Source: an uncultured Polyangiaceae bacterium
Lineage (GTDB): Bacteria; Myxococcota_A; Polyangia; Polyangiales; Houyiibacteriaceae
Assembly (NCBI GenBank): GCA_947258625.1
Contig: CAMYJN010000003.1
Location: 1 to 20,284 of the forward strand
Reading direction: 5' to 3'
Length of the DNA: 20,284 nt
Both the position numbers and the translations under genes were made by a program. The notes under the pieces were generated by a model. The model ran no database searches. It had not been told where the DNA came from and saw nothing but the letters and a program-made list of their open reading frames with translations. Below, in pieces: positions 7,254 to 15,062 of this stretch. The stretch's first letter is position 1. Each line of letters begins with the position of its first letter.

Positions 7254-9170
7254 TCAAAAGATGCTCGGCGCGGTGTCCGAAGGAGCGGTCCGCGAGGCGG
7301 TTCCCAGCCGAAACGCCACCCCGTCCTGCCCCGAGTACACGATGTCGATTCGGTCTGGGTCGATTCGGTCTGGCCCCGAAAATGCGTCCGGGCTCCGCGC
7401 GCCCAGGCGGTCGTAGGCTTCATCGCTGCCGCCGAGCACGTCACCCATCGGCCGCCAAAGCAGGAGCTCGTCCGAAACCAAAAGCTCCACCGACCAGCGC
7501 GTGCCGCTGCGGCGCGCGTAGTAGAGCTGGTAGGCGCTGTTGTGAATCATCAGGCTCGGCTCGGTGATTTCGGCGGTGGCGCTCTCGACGCGCGTGAGCT
7601 GTTCGAGGGCGCCGTCCACCACAGGGGCCCAGCCGTCGTCGAGGTTGCTCGTGTAAAACGCCTGGAGCTCGGTGGCGCCGTCTGAATGGGTTGCTCGAAC
7701 GACGAGCAGCCAAAGCCCTGCGCGGTATGCGACCGTCGGCGCCTCGTACGAGACGATGTCGCCCGCCGGAATCAACCCCGCCGTACCGGTCCGCGTGAAC
7801 GCCGTCACGCCAAGACTCGACACCGCCGCCCGAATGCTACCCGCGCCGCTCGCATCGCGCGCCGTGTAAAACAGGAACACGTTGCTGCCATCGAAGACGA
7901 GCTCCGGGTCCTCGAGCCCCATCGCCTCGTCCGGCTCGCTCGGAACCAGAACCGGCGCCGGCACCGCGACGAACACCTCGCCCGGCATGACCAGCTCACC
8001 AACGTAAATCTCTCCGTCGAGCTCGTACGCGACCTGGGTCGTCTGCCCGAGGTCGACAATCGAAGGGCTCGCCCCAAACGAGTGGCGTGCAGCGTCGCCG
8101 ACGGCAATCGAAACCGAAACCGGCTGCCGCTCGATCCAGGCGCGCGGGTTGTCGCAGTCCGCCACCTGGACCTGAATCGAGGCAATCGCCGCGCTGTTGG
8201 CCGTGGCGCTCAGATTGCGTCCAAAGGCTACGAGCTGAGCCTGCGTGAGGGCCGCTGCATCAAACGGGTACCGGCCTTGCAGCGCGCCGTCGCGAAACAG
8301 TTCCGCGGAGCCGTCGGGCGACAGCACCAGGCGCCACTTCGTGCTTCCGGGCCCCGCAAAGAACGAATCGGCGACCTCGTTCCCAATCATCACGTTCACC
8401 AGCTCGCGCGAGCCGCTCAAGAGCAGGCCCACCTCCGCATCGACAAACGGGCCTGGCGCGGTCGCCGTGAACGCCACGCCTGCGCTCTCGAGGCAGGTGC
8501 CGCTGCAGCCCACCGGCAGCGCAAATTGTACGTCGAGCTCGACCCGCTGCGAAGCGAGGTTCAGCGGCTCGCCGATGAGCGCGCCGCCTTCTGCGCTTGC
8601 CGTCCCGTTCGGCACCAAGCCCCGCGCGTTGAGCACCGGCTCGAGCTCGCCAAACGTCATCGTCACGGCGCTACTCGCTTCGTCGCAGTCCAACAGCTCG
8701 AGCACGCCGCAGCCCCGGAAATCGAGCAACGCCGGCAGCGCCGCGTTGTCGACGACGGGCGCGCAGCATGCGCCGGTGTTCACACAGCAAGACGCAAACG
8801 CGCCGCACTCCGGGCCCCCGCAGGCATTAGGCGCTGCGTAGCAAGCGAGCGCCGCCTCGGCGTACCCTTGCGAGCCTTCGGTCGCGTCGGTGCTCAGCCC
8901 GAGGAAGTCGCCGGGGTTCCGCTGCGGATCGGCGAAGAGCGCGGGGTTCTCCCCAAGCGCGTCGGCGAAGTTTGGCGCCTCCGCGCCGCCGCCGCCGTTC
9001 ACACCCGAGTCGCCTCCAGTGCCGGCGCTGCCCGAGCTGCCGCCCGTGCCCGAATCGATGCCGGGCGCCGAGCCAGCGCTCTCGGTCTCCCCGCAGCCGA
9101 ACGAAACCACGGCCAGGACGGCGGCCGTGGCCAGCCACTTCCAGCGGTCGCATCGTCGATTTCGGTTCAA
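7254..9170 (-). CDS. Large lipoprotein with LamG-like and propeller-like domains (second of a pair)
   Basis: An exported protein of about 638 residues if started at TTG 9170. That TTG overlaps the stop of the upstream gene by 4 nt (TTGA) and has GGAG six bases before it. Another TTG at 9182 has its own GGAGC. The N terminus is basic, then WLATAAVLAVVSFGC, a weak lipobox (Cys26), then a Gly/Ser/Thr linker to about residue 63. A Cys-rich stretch (CCVNTGACC) precedes a region resembling a concanavalin/LamG-type beta sandwich (about 135-320). The C-terminal ~250 residues contain repeated motifs such as LEDPELVFDGSNVFLFYTA and TEPSLMIHNSAYQLYYAR, the blade pattern of glycosidase family 32/43-like five-bladed propellers. 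Catalytic acids cannot be confirmed, so a binding role is as likely as an enzyme. The neighbour upstream has the same layout. Confidence 0.72.
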   Translation of the reverse strand: MNRNRRCDRWKWLATAAVLAVVSFGCGETESAGSAPGIDSGTGGSSGSAGTGGDSGVNGGGGAEAPNFADALGENPALFADPQRNPGDFLGLSTDATEGSQGYAEAALACYAAPNACGGPECGAFASCCVNTGACCAPVVDNAALPALLDFRGCGVLELLDCDEASSAVTMTFGELEPVLNARGLVPNGTASAEGGALIGEPLNLASQRVELDVQFALPVGCSGTCLESAGVAFTATAPGPFVDAEVGLLLSGSRELVNVMIGNEVADSFFAGPGSTKWRLVLSPDGSAELFRDGALQGRYPFDAAALTQAQLVAFGRNLSATANSAAIASIQVQVADCDNPRAWIERQPVSVSIAVGDAARHSFGASPSIVDLGQTTQVAYELDGEIYVGELVMPGEVFVAVPAPVLVPSEPDEAMGLEDPELVFDGSNVFLFYTARDASGAGSIRAAVSSLGVTAFTRTGTAGLIPAGDIVSYEAPTVAYRAGLWLLVVRATHSDGATELQAFYTSNLDDGWAPVVDGALEQLTRVESATAEITEPSLMIHNSAYQLYYARRSGTRWSVELLVSDELLLWRPMGDVLGGSDEAYDRLGARSPDAFSGPDRIDPDRIDIVYSGQDGVAFRLGTASRTAPSDTAPSIF

Positions 9171-11149
9171 GGCTTGCTCCAAGTTTGCTCCAAAGGGATT
9201 AATTGGTCGGTCGGGTCCCCATCCGGTAGATACAAGCGCCGTGCCAACACGAATCGAAGCCGGCTCGGGTCGTCCGCGCGGGGGGCCACGGCGATTCCAG
9301 TAATGGTGCAATCCTCACCAAAGCAGCCGCTGCGCACCAAGCTCGACGTGCTGCTGATGATGGGGTTCACGAGGAAAGGAACCGGCTCGGGAAGCTCGAA
9401 CGCGAGCACCGAGGTGTCGTGGGTCCGCGCTTCGGCCAGGGCCACGCCCCATTCGCCCGGCGTGCTCTGCGCCAGGAACCAGATCCGCAAACGCATCCCG
9501 TCCTTCTCGAACGAAATCAACGGCTCGGGCGAACGAATTCCGGCCGCCGCAAACGGCCCGAGCTCGCTTGCCACCAGCACCACGCGCCGCATGGGCCCGC
9601 CGCCTTCGCGCACCACTTCGAGCGCGCGCGAAATCCGAACCGCGTGAATCTCCATCGCCGCGCCCGCCCCGTCGACGCAGGTAAACAGCAGCCAGTACCC
9701 ATCCTGCGCCTCCGGATCCACTGGAATTAACGCGGGATCCTGCAGGCTCACGCAGTTTGGAATCTGGGCGGGCGAAAGCGTCGCGGTCCCCGGCAGCGTG
9801 AGCGAAGTCGCAGGGCTGCCCACTGGCCGCACGAGTTGAATCCCAAACACGTCGCGCTCGCTCGGGTCGCTCACCAGCTCGCGCGCAAACGACAAGACCA
9901 GGTCGCGAAGCTCTCCATCCTCGTTGAGCTCGGCGAGCAGATGCGGCTCGCGGACGCTGCGGTTGTCCGAGCAGCTGCCATCCAAACAGGACGGCGGGTC
10001 GTCTCCCACCTTGGGCGATTCGTTGATGGCCCAACCGTTGAGCGGCCAGTCGCTTCCTTCATCGGTGGCCACCCGCGCGTGCCCCAGAGCGTAGCCAATG
10101 TGCGTCGTCGGCTCGAGCTCGGGCGGGTCGTTGCTCGCCTCGAGCATCAGGTCCCACTGGACGTCCGAAATCGAGTTTCGTGAGCTGGCCAACGCCGGCG
10201 AACCCACGTACGCGGACACCCATGAGGGGTTAAGTTCGAGGCTCGACCCGGTCAAGATTGCACTTTGTTCATCGAACTGGCTCGGATTGGCACAGTCCTG
10301 CTTCGCGGTTTCGAGTGGCCCTACATACACGCCGTCGCCCCGGCCCTGCGCCGCCACCCGAAGCCCCGGAATCTCGGCGCAGTCCCCTTCGCTGAGCAGG
10401 TCCGAAATCGCCACCACGGTGAAGTCCTCGAGAAGCAGCGCGCCGTCCACCGTCACCTGCGCCCTGAGGATGGGCAGGTTCTCGTCGTTGAGCTTCGGCC
10501 GCAGCTCGATTTCAACCCCGATGATTTCATCGATGCCCACCGTCGTGCGCGCCACTTCGACGTCGGCCTGGGTCACCAGCACGAGGCCGCCGGCGTGAAG
10601 CGTCACCGCAAGCTCGTCTTGAAGCTTGCTGCCCACCGCCGCGTCATTGGCCACCGTCAGCACAAGGCCGCCGTAGCGGTCACACTCCGAGTCGGGCGCG
10701 CAGCCCGTCGCGTCGGTCGTTCGCAGCGTCGTGCTCACCCAGCCACCGAGCCCGAGCGAAACGCAGTCCTTGCTCAAGAGCGCGCGCGGCGAGTCATCGG
10801 GCAAAAAGCCACCGACAAACGTCGTGCCGTCAATCGAAGGTCGAAGCGGCCCCCACGCGTCGCCGCCGGTCGGCGTGAACACCCAGTCGTTGCTCAGGTT
10901 CGCCGCGGTCCAATCCTCGCTGAGCGTCGTGCGGCGAAGCTCGCAGCAGGCCGGCTCCTGTGCGCAGTCCGTGTCGTCGCAGTCGAACGCGAGGTCGTTG
11001 TCGTCATCGAGCATGTCGTCACAAAACAGCTCGATGCCGTCGCCGCCCTTGCCTGGGGGTGTCAGATTGCGCTCCGGCGCGTTCAGCCAAGAGCAGCCGC
11101 CGCCGAACAACACGAACGGCAAGAGCACGGCGGCGAGCCCGCGACTCAT
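9167..11149 (-). CDS. Large lipoprotein with Asp-rich motif, LamG-like and propeller-like domains (first of a pair)
   Basis: A 660-residue exported protein. The start is the ATG at 11149, which overlaps the stop of the PEGA/TPR gene by 4 nt (ATGA) and begins a clean signal peptide, MSRGLAAVLLPFVLFGGGC, with the anchor Cys at 19. Residues 43-69 form a Cys/Asp-rich block (CDDMLDDDNDLAFDCDD and onward), like the calcium-binding Asp repeats common in myxobacterial surface proteins. A beta-rich domain follows (about 73-230), then an Asp/Cys spacer (KQDCANPSQ) and a long C-terminal part with propeller-type blades, for example DPALIPVDPEAQDGYWLLF and SPEPLISFEKDGMRLRIWF. It is probably a paralogue in layout of the next gene. 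No catalytic site is evident. Outer-membrane or periplasmic attachment is inferred. Confidence 0.73.
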   Translation of the reverse strand: MSRGLAAVLLPFVLFGGGCSWLNAPERNLTPPGKGGDGIELFCDDMLDDDNDLAFDCDDTDCAQEPACCELRRTTLSEDWTAANLSNDWVFTPTGGDAWGPLRPSIDGTTFVGGFLPDDSPRALLSKDCVSLGLGGWVSTTLRTTDATGCAPDSECDRYGGLVLTVANDAAVGSKLQDELAVTLHAGGLVLVTQADVEVARTTVGIDEIIGVEIELRPKLNDENLPILRAQVTVDGALLLEDFTVVAISDLLSEGDCAEIPGLRVAAQGRGDGVYVGPLETAKQDCANPSQFDEQSAILTGSSLELNPSWVSAYVGSPALASSRNSISDVQWDLMLEASNDPPELEPTTHIGYALGHARVATDEGSDWPLNGWAINESPKVGDDPPSCLDGSCSDNRSVREPHLLAELNEDGELRDLVLSFARELVSDPSERDVFGIQLVRPVGSPATSLTLPGTATLSPAQIPNCVSLQDPALIPVDPEAQDGYWLLFTCVDGAGAAMEIHAVRISRALEVVREGGGPMRRVVLVASELGPFAAAGIRSPEPLISFEKDGMRLRIWFLAQSTPGEWGVALAEARTHDTSVLAFELPEPVPFLVNPIISSTSSLVRSGCFGEDCTITGIAVAPRADDPSRLRFVLARRLYLPDGDPTDQLIPLEQTWSKP

Positions 11150-12168
11150 GGCCTCGCTCCAATCGGCACGCGAACGGACGCGAAGCCGCCGTGCCGAGAC
11201 ACCGACATCGCCACGGTCGGCGCTTCCCGCTTCTGCTTTTTGCGGTGCACCCCGTACAGCACAATCGCGCTGATACCGAGGCCAATCGTCGTCCCCCAAA
11301 GCACGTCGGCGGCGGTGTTGAACCGGTCGGTCTGGTCGGCCAAGTCCTGCGCGCGCTGGTAGTCCGCGGGGTCGCCGGTGAGTGTGTACTGCGCGGCGGC
11401 CTGGTTGTAGTCGTCTCGCAGGCTGCGCGCGTGCACCGACAAGCCAATCGCTACACCGGCCGTGGCGAGGGTGCTCGCCGCCGTCCCGATGGCCGCGTTG
11501 CGGAGCCGAGGGCGTGAAGGCTCGGCCACAGGCTCCGGCACCGGCTCCGGCAAGGGTTCCGGTTCAACCGGCTCGACCGCCACCGGCAAGAGCGCCAGCG
11601 CCAGCACGGTCGTCACCCCACGCGCCATCGTCTGGCTCCGCTCGACGGGTTCGAAGCCTTCTTTCTCGACGAAGGCCCGATGCTCGCCCGGCGGCAACGC
11701 CAGCTCGATGGGCGTCTCCCCCCGGGGCGCCAAGTCTTTGCGGTCGACCCAAAGCAACGCACCCTCGGGCTCCGACGTCACTTGAAGCACCGCCACCTCG
11801 GTTCGAAGCGCATCGCGCCGCGCGCTTGCGTTCTCCCGATCGGCCTCGGTCAGGCCCTCAATCGCCAGGTACTCGCTGAAGTAGTTGAACGCTTCATCGT
11901 TGCGCCCGAGCTCCCCAAGTACGATGGCCGCATTGAAGAGCGCGTTCCGGCTCCGCACGATGCGCACGCTGTCGACATACGCTTCGAGCGAGCGCTGCAA
12001 CAACTCCGTTCGCTGCGCGGCGTGCGCACGGTCCGCCTGCTCGAACAGCCGGTTCCCTTCTTCGAAGTACACGCGCGCCTCCGCGTTCTCCGAGCTGCTC
12101 TGAGCAACCGTCAAAGAGGGGCTCGCCAACAGTAGAGCGGCGAGCACGGGCAGTAGTCGAGCAAGCAC
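11146..12168 (-). CDS. TPR and PEGA domain membrane protein
   Basis: A 340-residue exported protein. Residues 1-23 are a Sec signal peptide (cleavage likely after VAQ). Residues 28-125 are helical with TPR-like repeats (YFEEGNRLFEQADRA, NALFNAAIVLGELGRNDEA). A PEGA domain covers about 126-180 (VTSEPEGALLWVDRKD, PIELALPPGEHRAFVEKEGF). A Pro/Glu repeat (197-219) links to two membrane helices (about 225-245 and 289-306). PEGA domains are small beta sandwiches found in surface and kinase-linked proteins of Myxococcota. It starts 3 bp after the kinase stop and its stop overlaps the next ATG by 4 nt. Sharing PEGA with the kinase suggests that the two read or act on the same envelope structure. Its exact job is unknown. 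Confidence 0.82.
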   Translation of the reverse strand: MLARLLPVLAALLLASPSLTVAQSSSENAEARVYFEEGNRLFEQADRAHAAQRTELLQRSLEAYVDSVRIVRSRNALFNAAIVLGELGRNDEAFNYFSEYLAIEGLTEADRENASARRDALRTEVAVLQVTSEPEGALLWVDRKDLAPRGETPIELALPPGEHRAFVEKEGFEPVERSQTMARGVTTVLALALLPVAVEPVEPEPLPEPVPEPVAEPSRPRLRNAAIGTAASTLATAGVAIGLSVHARSLRDDYNQAAAQYTLTGDPADYQRAQDLADQTDRFNTAADVLWGTTIGLGISAIVLYGVHRKKQKREAPTVAMSVSRHGGFASVRVPIGARP

Positions 12169-12171
12169 TGG

Positions 12172-13473
12172 CTAGAAGTCTGTCTTAATCGGTGAGGCCT
12201 TGGGGCGGGTTTTCTTTTTCAAGCGAACCACGAGTGCATCGTCCTCTTCGGGGGCAACGCGGCGCTCCTGGCTTCGGTATCCAGGAAGCGAAAACCGTAC
12301 CGTCGCCTCGAGCCCCGGCTCCAGCTGCACCTCGACCGGTGTACGGCCCCGTTTCTCGCCGTTTACCGCCACGAAAGCGCCCGCCGGCCGCGAGTCGAGC
12401 GCAAGCCTCACCGATGCCGCCACCGGCACGATGGGCGAAGTTTCTGCGGGGCCGTCGGACTTTTTTGTCACAGCGGCGGGCGCCGGCACCGGCGGCTCGG
12501 CGACCTCGACCGGCCCGCGTGTTGACCACAAGAGGAACACTACCCCGGCCACCAACGCCGCCCCGAGCAATGGCAGCCCCAAGGTCCACGCCCGCCGCGG
12601 CAACGTCGGCCCACGCAGCGCATTGCAAAACCCGTCCATCGTCTCGAAGCGGTCCGCCGGGTCCTTCTCCATCGCGCGCAGCACCGCCGCTTCGACGTGC
12701 GGCGGAATGTTGGCCTTCTTGCTCCGCTGCGACGGCGGTTCCGGCGCTTCGTTCCCGTGCTTGTAGAGCAGCTGAAAATGATTTTGCCCCGTGAACGGTG
12801 GTGAACCCGCGAGCATCTCGTACAGAATCACCCCGAGCGCGTACACGTCCGTCCGGTGGTCGACCACGGACACACCCTTCGCGAGCTCGGGCGAAATGTA
12901 GAGCGGCGTGCCGATGATTTGGTCCGTTGCCGTCAGCTTTGGGTCGTCATGGTCCGGCGTCTTGATTTTCGAGATCCCGAAGTCGAGCACCTTCACGAAG
13001 TTGTGGCCGTGCCTCTGCGTGAGGAAGATGTTCTCGGGCTTCAGGTCGCGGTGGACGATGCCCGCGTCGTGGGCTGCCTGCAGCGCCTCGCCGGTTTGCC
13101 GCGCGATGTCGACCGCTTCGTCGACGGGTAGGGCGCCCCGGTCGAGCCGCTCGGCCAGGTTCTCGCCATCGAGCAGCTCCATCACGATGAAGAGCCGGTG
13201 CTCCTCGTCGGTGTCGCAGTTGACCACTTTAACGATGTGCTCGTGGTCGATTTTGGTCGCCGACTTGGCTTCCCGCAGGAACCGCTCGACCGCGGACGGC
13301 TTGTCGGCCCGCCCTTCGGGCAGGACTTTTACCGCATAGGCCTTGCCGAGGTGGGTGTGGGTCGCCTCGTACACCCGCCCCATGCCGCCGACCCCAATCA
13401 GGCGCTGCACCTGGTAGAGCCCGCCCAGCGTCGCGCCGACCAACGGATCCTGAGCTAGCTCCCCTTCGACCAT
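12172..13473 (-). CDS. Membrane Ser/Thr protein kinase with extracytoplasmic PEGA domain
   Basis: A Hanks-type kinase that phosphorylates proteins on Ser/Thr. Numbering is from ATG 13473 (433 residues). The glycine loop GVGGMGRVYE is at 27-36, catalytic Lys49 in AVKVL, HRDLKPEN at 141-148, DFG at 164-166, activation loop GTPLYISPE at 188-196 and DVYALGV at 209-215. All key residues are present, so it should be active. A membrane helix at about 296-316 is followed by a Pro/Ala linker and a PEGA domain (about 353-419) outside the membrane, then a basic tail. In-frame TTG codons at 13485 and 13482 are alternative starts. AGGAAG directly abuts the ATG, which leaves the start unsettled. It is the first gene of the minus-strand operon, and the 70 bp to the divergent redoxin gene must hold its promoter. 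Confidence 0.93.
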   Translation of the reverse strand: MVEGELAQDPLVGATLGGLYQVQRLIGVGGMGRVYEATHTHLGKAYAVKVLPEGRADKPSAVERFLREAKSATKIDHEHIVKVVNCDTDEEHRLFIVMELLDGENLAERLDRGALPVDEAVDIARQTGEALQAAHDAGIVHRDLKPENIFLTQRHGHNFVKVLDFGISKIKTPDHDDPKLTATDQIIGTPLYISPELAKGVSVVDHRTDVYALGVILYEMLAGSPPFTGQNHFQLLYKHGNEAPEPPSQRSKKANIPPHVEAAVLRAMEKDPADRFETMDGFCNALRGPTLPRRAWTLGLPLLGAALVAGVVFLLWSTRGPVEVAEPPVPAPAAVTKKSDGPAETSPIVPVAASVRLALDSRPAGAFVAVNGEKRGRTPVEVQLEPGLEATVRFSLPGYRSQERRVAPEEDDALVVRLKKKTRPKASPIKTDF

Positions 13474-13543
13474 CTTCCTCAACAACGTAACACGCCCGCC
13501 CGGTCCACTGGCATGGGCCGGCAGCCGGCACTACAGGGTAGCC

Positions 13544-14092
13544 ATGGCTCTCATGCACTCCAAGGGGATGGCGGTCGGCACCGCCGCGCCGCCGTTTTCG
13601 TTGCCCGGCGTCGACGGCAAAACCTGGTCGCTCGACTCCTTTAAGGACGCCGAGCTCCTGGTCGTCGTCTTCACCTGCAACCACTGCCCCTACGCCATCG
13701 CCAGCGAAGACCGCCTCCTCGAAATCCAAGCCGATTACGGCAACAAAGGCGTGAAGCTGGTCGCCATCAACCCGAACGATGCCGACAACTACCCCGCCGA
13801 CTCTTTCGACAACATGAAAAAGCGGGCCGCCGACAAGGCCTTCACCTTCCCTTATCTCTACGACGAATCCCAAAGCGTCGCGCGCGCCTACGACGCCGCC
13901 TGCACCCCCGACATCTTCGTCTTCGACCGCGACCGCAAGCTCGTTTACAACGGCCGCATCGACGACAACTGGCAAAAGCCCGAAGCGGTCACCCGACGCG
14001 ACCTCCGCGCTGTCCTCGATGCAGCATTGGAAGGCCGCGCGGTCGGCTTCGAGCACGTCCCGTCGATGGGCTGCTCCATCAAGTGGAAGTAA
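13544..14092 (+). CDS. Thioredoxin-fold redoxin (AhpC/TSA-like)
   Basis: A 182-residue cytoplasmic thioredoxin-fold protein with no signal peptide. It opens with VGTAAPPFSLPGVDGKTWSL, typical of the AhpC/TSA and redoxin group. The active-site region is VFTCNHCPYA, a CxxC motif (Cys45-Cys48, numbered from the first Met) in the place expected for a thioredoxin-type enzyme. TPDIFVFDRDRKLVYNGRIDDN includes the cis-Pro loop. Family members reduce disulfides or peroxides; the specific substrate is not known. AGGGT lies about 7 bases before ATG 13544, and ATGs at 13553 and 13568 are alternatives. The stop codon is followed immediately by the ATG of the methyltransferase gene, so the two are surely cotranscribed. 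Confidence 0.88.
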   Translation: MALMHSKGMAVGTAAPPFSLPGVDGKTWSLDSFKDAELLVVVFTCNHCPYAIASEDRLLEIQADYGNKGVKLVAINPNDADNYPADSFDNMKKRAADKAFTFPYLYDESQSVARAYDAACTPDIFVFDRDRKLVYNGRIDDNWQKPEAVTRRDLRAVLDAALEGRAVGFEHVPSMGCSIKWK

Positions 14093-14617
14093 ATGGCACG
14101 CGTCCCTTCGTTTGAGATGCCCCGCACCGAGATCCGAACCGAGCTCGACCGCATCCGGCATCCCTTCCGCATCGCCATCGACCGCGCCAAGAACCCTTTC
14201 AACATCGGCTCCATCGTCCGCACCGCCCACTCGTTCCTCGTCAAGGAAATCATTTTGATTGGCACCGAGCCCTGGTACGAGCGCGCCGCGATGGGCATGC
14301 AGCGCTACGAAAACATCGTCGAGCTCCCGAGCGAGCGAAACTTCCTCGACGTCGCCGAGAAAGAAGGCTGGCCGCTGGTCGCGTTTGAAAAGGACGAAGC
14401 CAGCGTCGGCCTCTGGGAAGCCGAGCTCCCCGACGACGCCGTGTTGGTGTTCGGCAACGAAGACGACGGCTGCTCGCCGGCCATTTTGGAGGCCGCTCAG
14501 CAGGTCGTCGCCATCCCCATGTTCGGCATCAACCACAGCTACCCCATCAGCGTCGCCGCCGGCATCGCCATGGCCGAATGGGCCCGCAGGCATTACGAAA
14601 ACGGCCGCTGCATCTAG
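14093..14617 (+). CDS. SpoU/TrmH-family RNA methyltransferase
   Basis: A 174-residue SPOUT-fold enzyme that 2'-O-methylates RNA with S-adenosylmethionine. The three family motifs are present in order: NPFNIGSIVRTA (motif 1, with the catalytic Arg) near residues 34-45, LVFGNEDDGCS (motif 2) near 121-131, and IPMFGINHSYPISVAAGIAMAE (motif 3, the knotted cofactor loop) near 143-164. Motif 2 has an Asp-Asp where many members have Glu-x-x-Gly-based residues, a small deviation. Length fits single-domain tRNA-type members, and the tRNA cluster directly downstream is suggestive of nothing more than location. It starts at the base after the redoxin stop. No separate ribosome site is obvious, so coupling is likely. 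The target nucleotide cannot be told. Confidence 0.9.
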   Translation: MARVPSFEMPRTEIRTELDRIRHPFRIAIDRAKNPFNIGSIVRTAHSFLVKEIILIGTEPWYERAAMGMQRYENIVELPSERNFLDVAEKEGWPLVAFEKDEASVGLWEAELPDDAVLVFGNEDDGCSPAILEAAQQVVAIPMFGINHSYPISVAAGIAMAEWARRHYENGRCI

Positions 14618-14619
14618 CC

Positions 14620-14647
14620 TTGCCTGCCCGGAAAGTGACGCTAGACT
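14620..14647 (+). promoter_or_regulatory. Candidate promoter of the tRNA cluster
   Basis: TTGCCT (14620-14625), a 16-bp spacer and TAGACT (14642-14647) stand 11 bp before the first base of tRNA-His. Each box matches four of six sigma-70 consensus bases. The location just after the methyltransferase stop suits a separate tRNA promoter. Confidence 0.4.
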
Positions 14648-14658
14648 CCGCCCCCTTT

Positions 14659-14734
14659 GGTGGGTGTAGCTCAGTGGTAGAGCACTGGATTGTGGCTCCG
14701 GGTGTCGCGGGTTCAATTCCCGTCACTCACCCCA
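14659..14734 (+). tRNA. tRNA-His (GTG)
   Basis: Folds as a full cloverleaf. The acceptor stem is GTGGGTG paired with CACTCAC. The D arm is GCTC/GAGC. The anticodon loop TTGTGGC has anticodon GTG at 14692-14694, and the T arm is GCGGG/CCCGT around TTCAATT. The extra 5' G at 14659 (G-1) opposite the C discriminator at 14731 is the hallmark of tRNA-His. The CCA end (14732-14734) is encoded. Confidence 0.96.
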
Positions 14735-14763
14735 CTAACTCTTTGACAGACTTACGTAGACAA

Positions 14764-14895
14764 TCTTTCGTGGAAGAGATTTTCGTTTGAGGGCGAGCGC
14801 CCCCCGTAGCGAACGACTGAGGCGTACTCGAGTACGTCGCAGGGAGGGAGCGAAGGGGGAAAGCCGGCCTCAAACGAAAAGATCCCCACGAAAGA
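14764..14895. repeat. Long imperfect inverted repeat between tRNA-His and tRNA-Arg
   Basis: Left arm TCTTTCGTGG (14764-14773) plus TTTTCGTTTGAGG (14780-14792) pairs with right arm CCTCAAACGAAAA (14868-14880) plus CCACGAAAGA (14886-14895), 23 bp in all with a short internal loop. The centre holds a perfect 14-bp palindrome CGTACTCGAGTACG (14823-14836) and a partly pairing C-run/G-run, so almost the whole segment can fold into one long cruciform. No U-tract follows, so a simple terminator is unlikely. It could be an RNA processing structure of the tRNA precursor or a miniature repeat element. No coding capacity is seen. Confidence 0.75.
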
Positions 14896-14969
<74 letters not shown>

Positions 14970-14989
14970 CCGCGGCAACGCGGCAAAAC

Positions 14990-15062
14990 GGGCCATTAGC
15001 TCAAGTGGTAGAGCAGTGGATTCTTAATCCATTGGCTCCTGGTTCGAGTCCAGGATGGCCCA
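14990..15062 (+). tRNA. tRNA-Lys (CTT), integration site
   Basis: Cloverleaf with acceptor GGGCCAT paired to ATGGCCC, D arm GCTC/GAGC, anticodon loop TTCTTAA with anticodon CTT at 15023-15025, T arm CCTGG/CCAGG around TTCGAGT, and discriminator A15062. The following CCC is not an exact CCA. The integrase gene on the other strand runs through the whole tRNA, which marks this gene as the target of the element to the right. The tRNA itself is intact. Confidence 0.95.

Noticed and set aside
7686..9647. 653-codon open frame on the plus strand
   Set aside because: It is antisense to the second lipoprotein. The translation is Arg/Ala/His-rich with no domain, signal or ribosome site, as expected from a GC-rich gene read backwards.
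11521..11590. GC-rich repetitive stretch
   Set aside because: It encodes the Pro/Glu repeat linker of the TPR-PEGA protein.
13229..14716. 495-codon open frame on the minus strand
   Set aside because: It is antisense to the redoxin and methyltransferase genes, runs into tRNA-His and overlaps the kinase start. No family features are visible.
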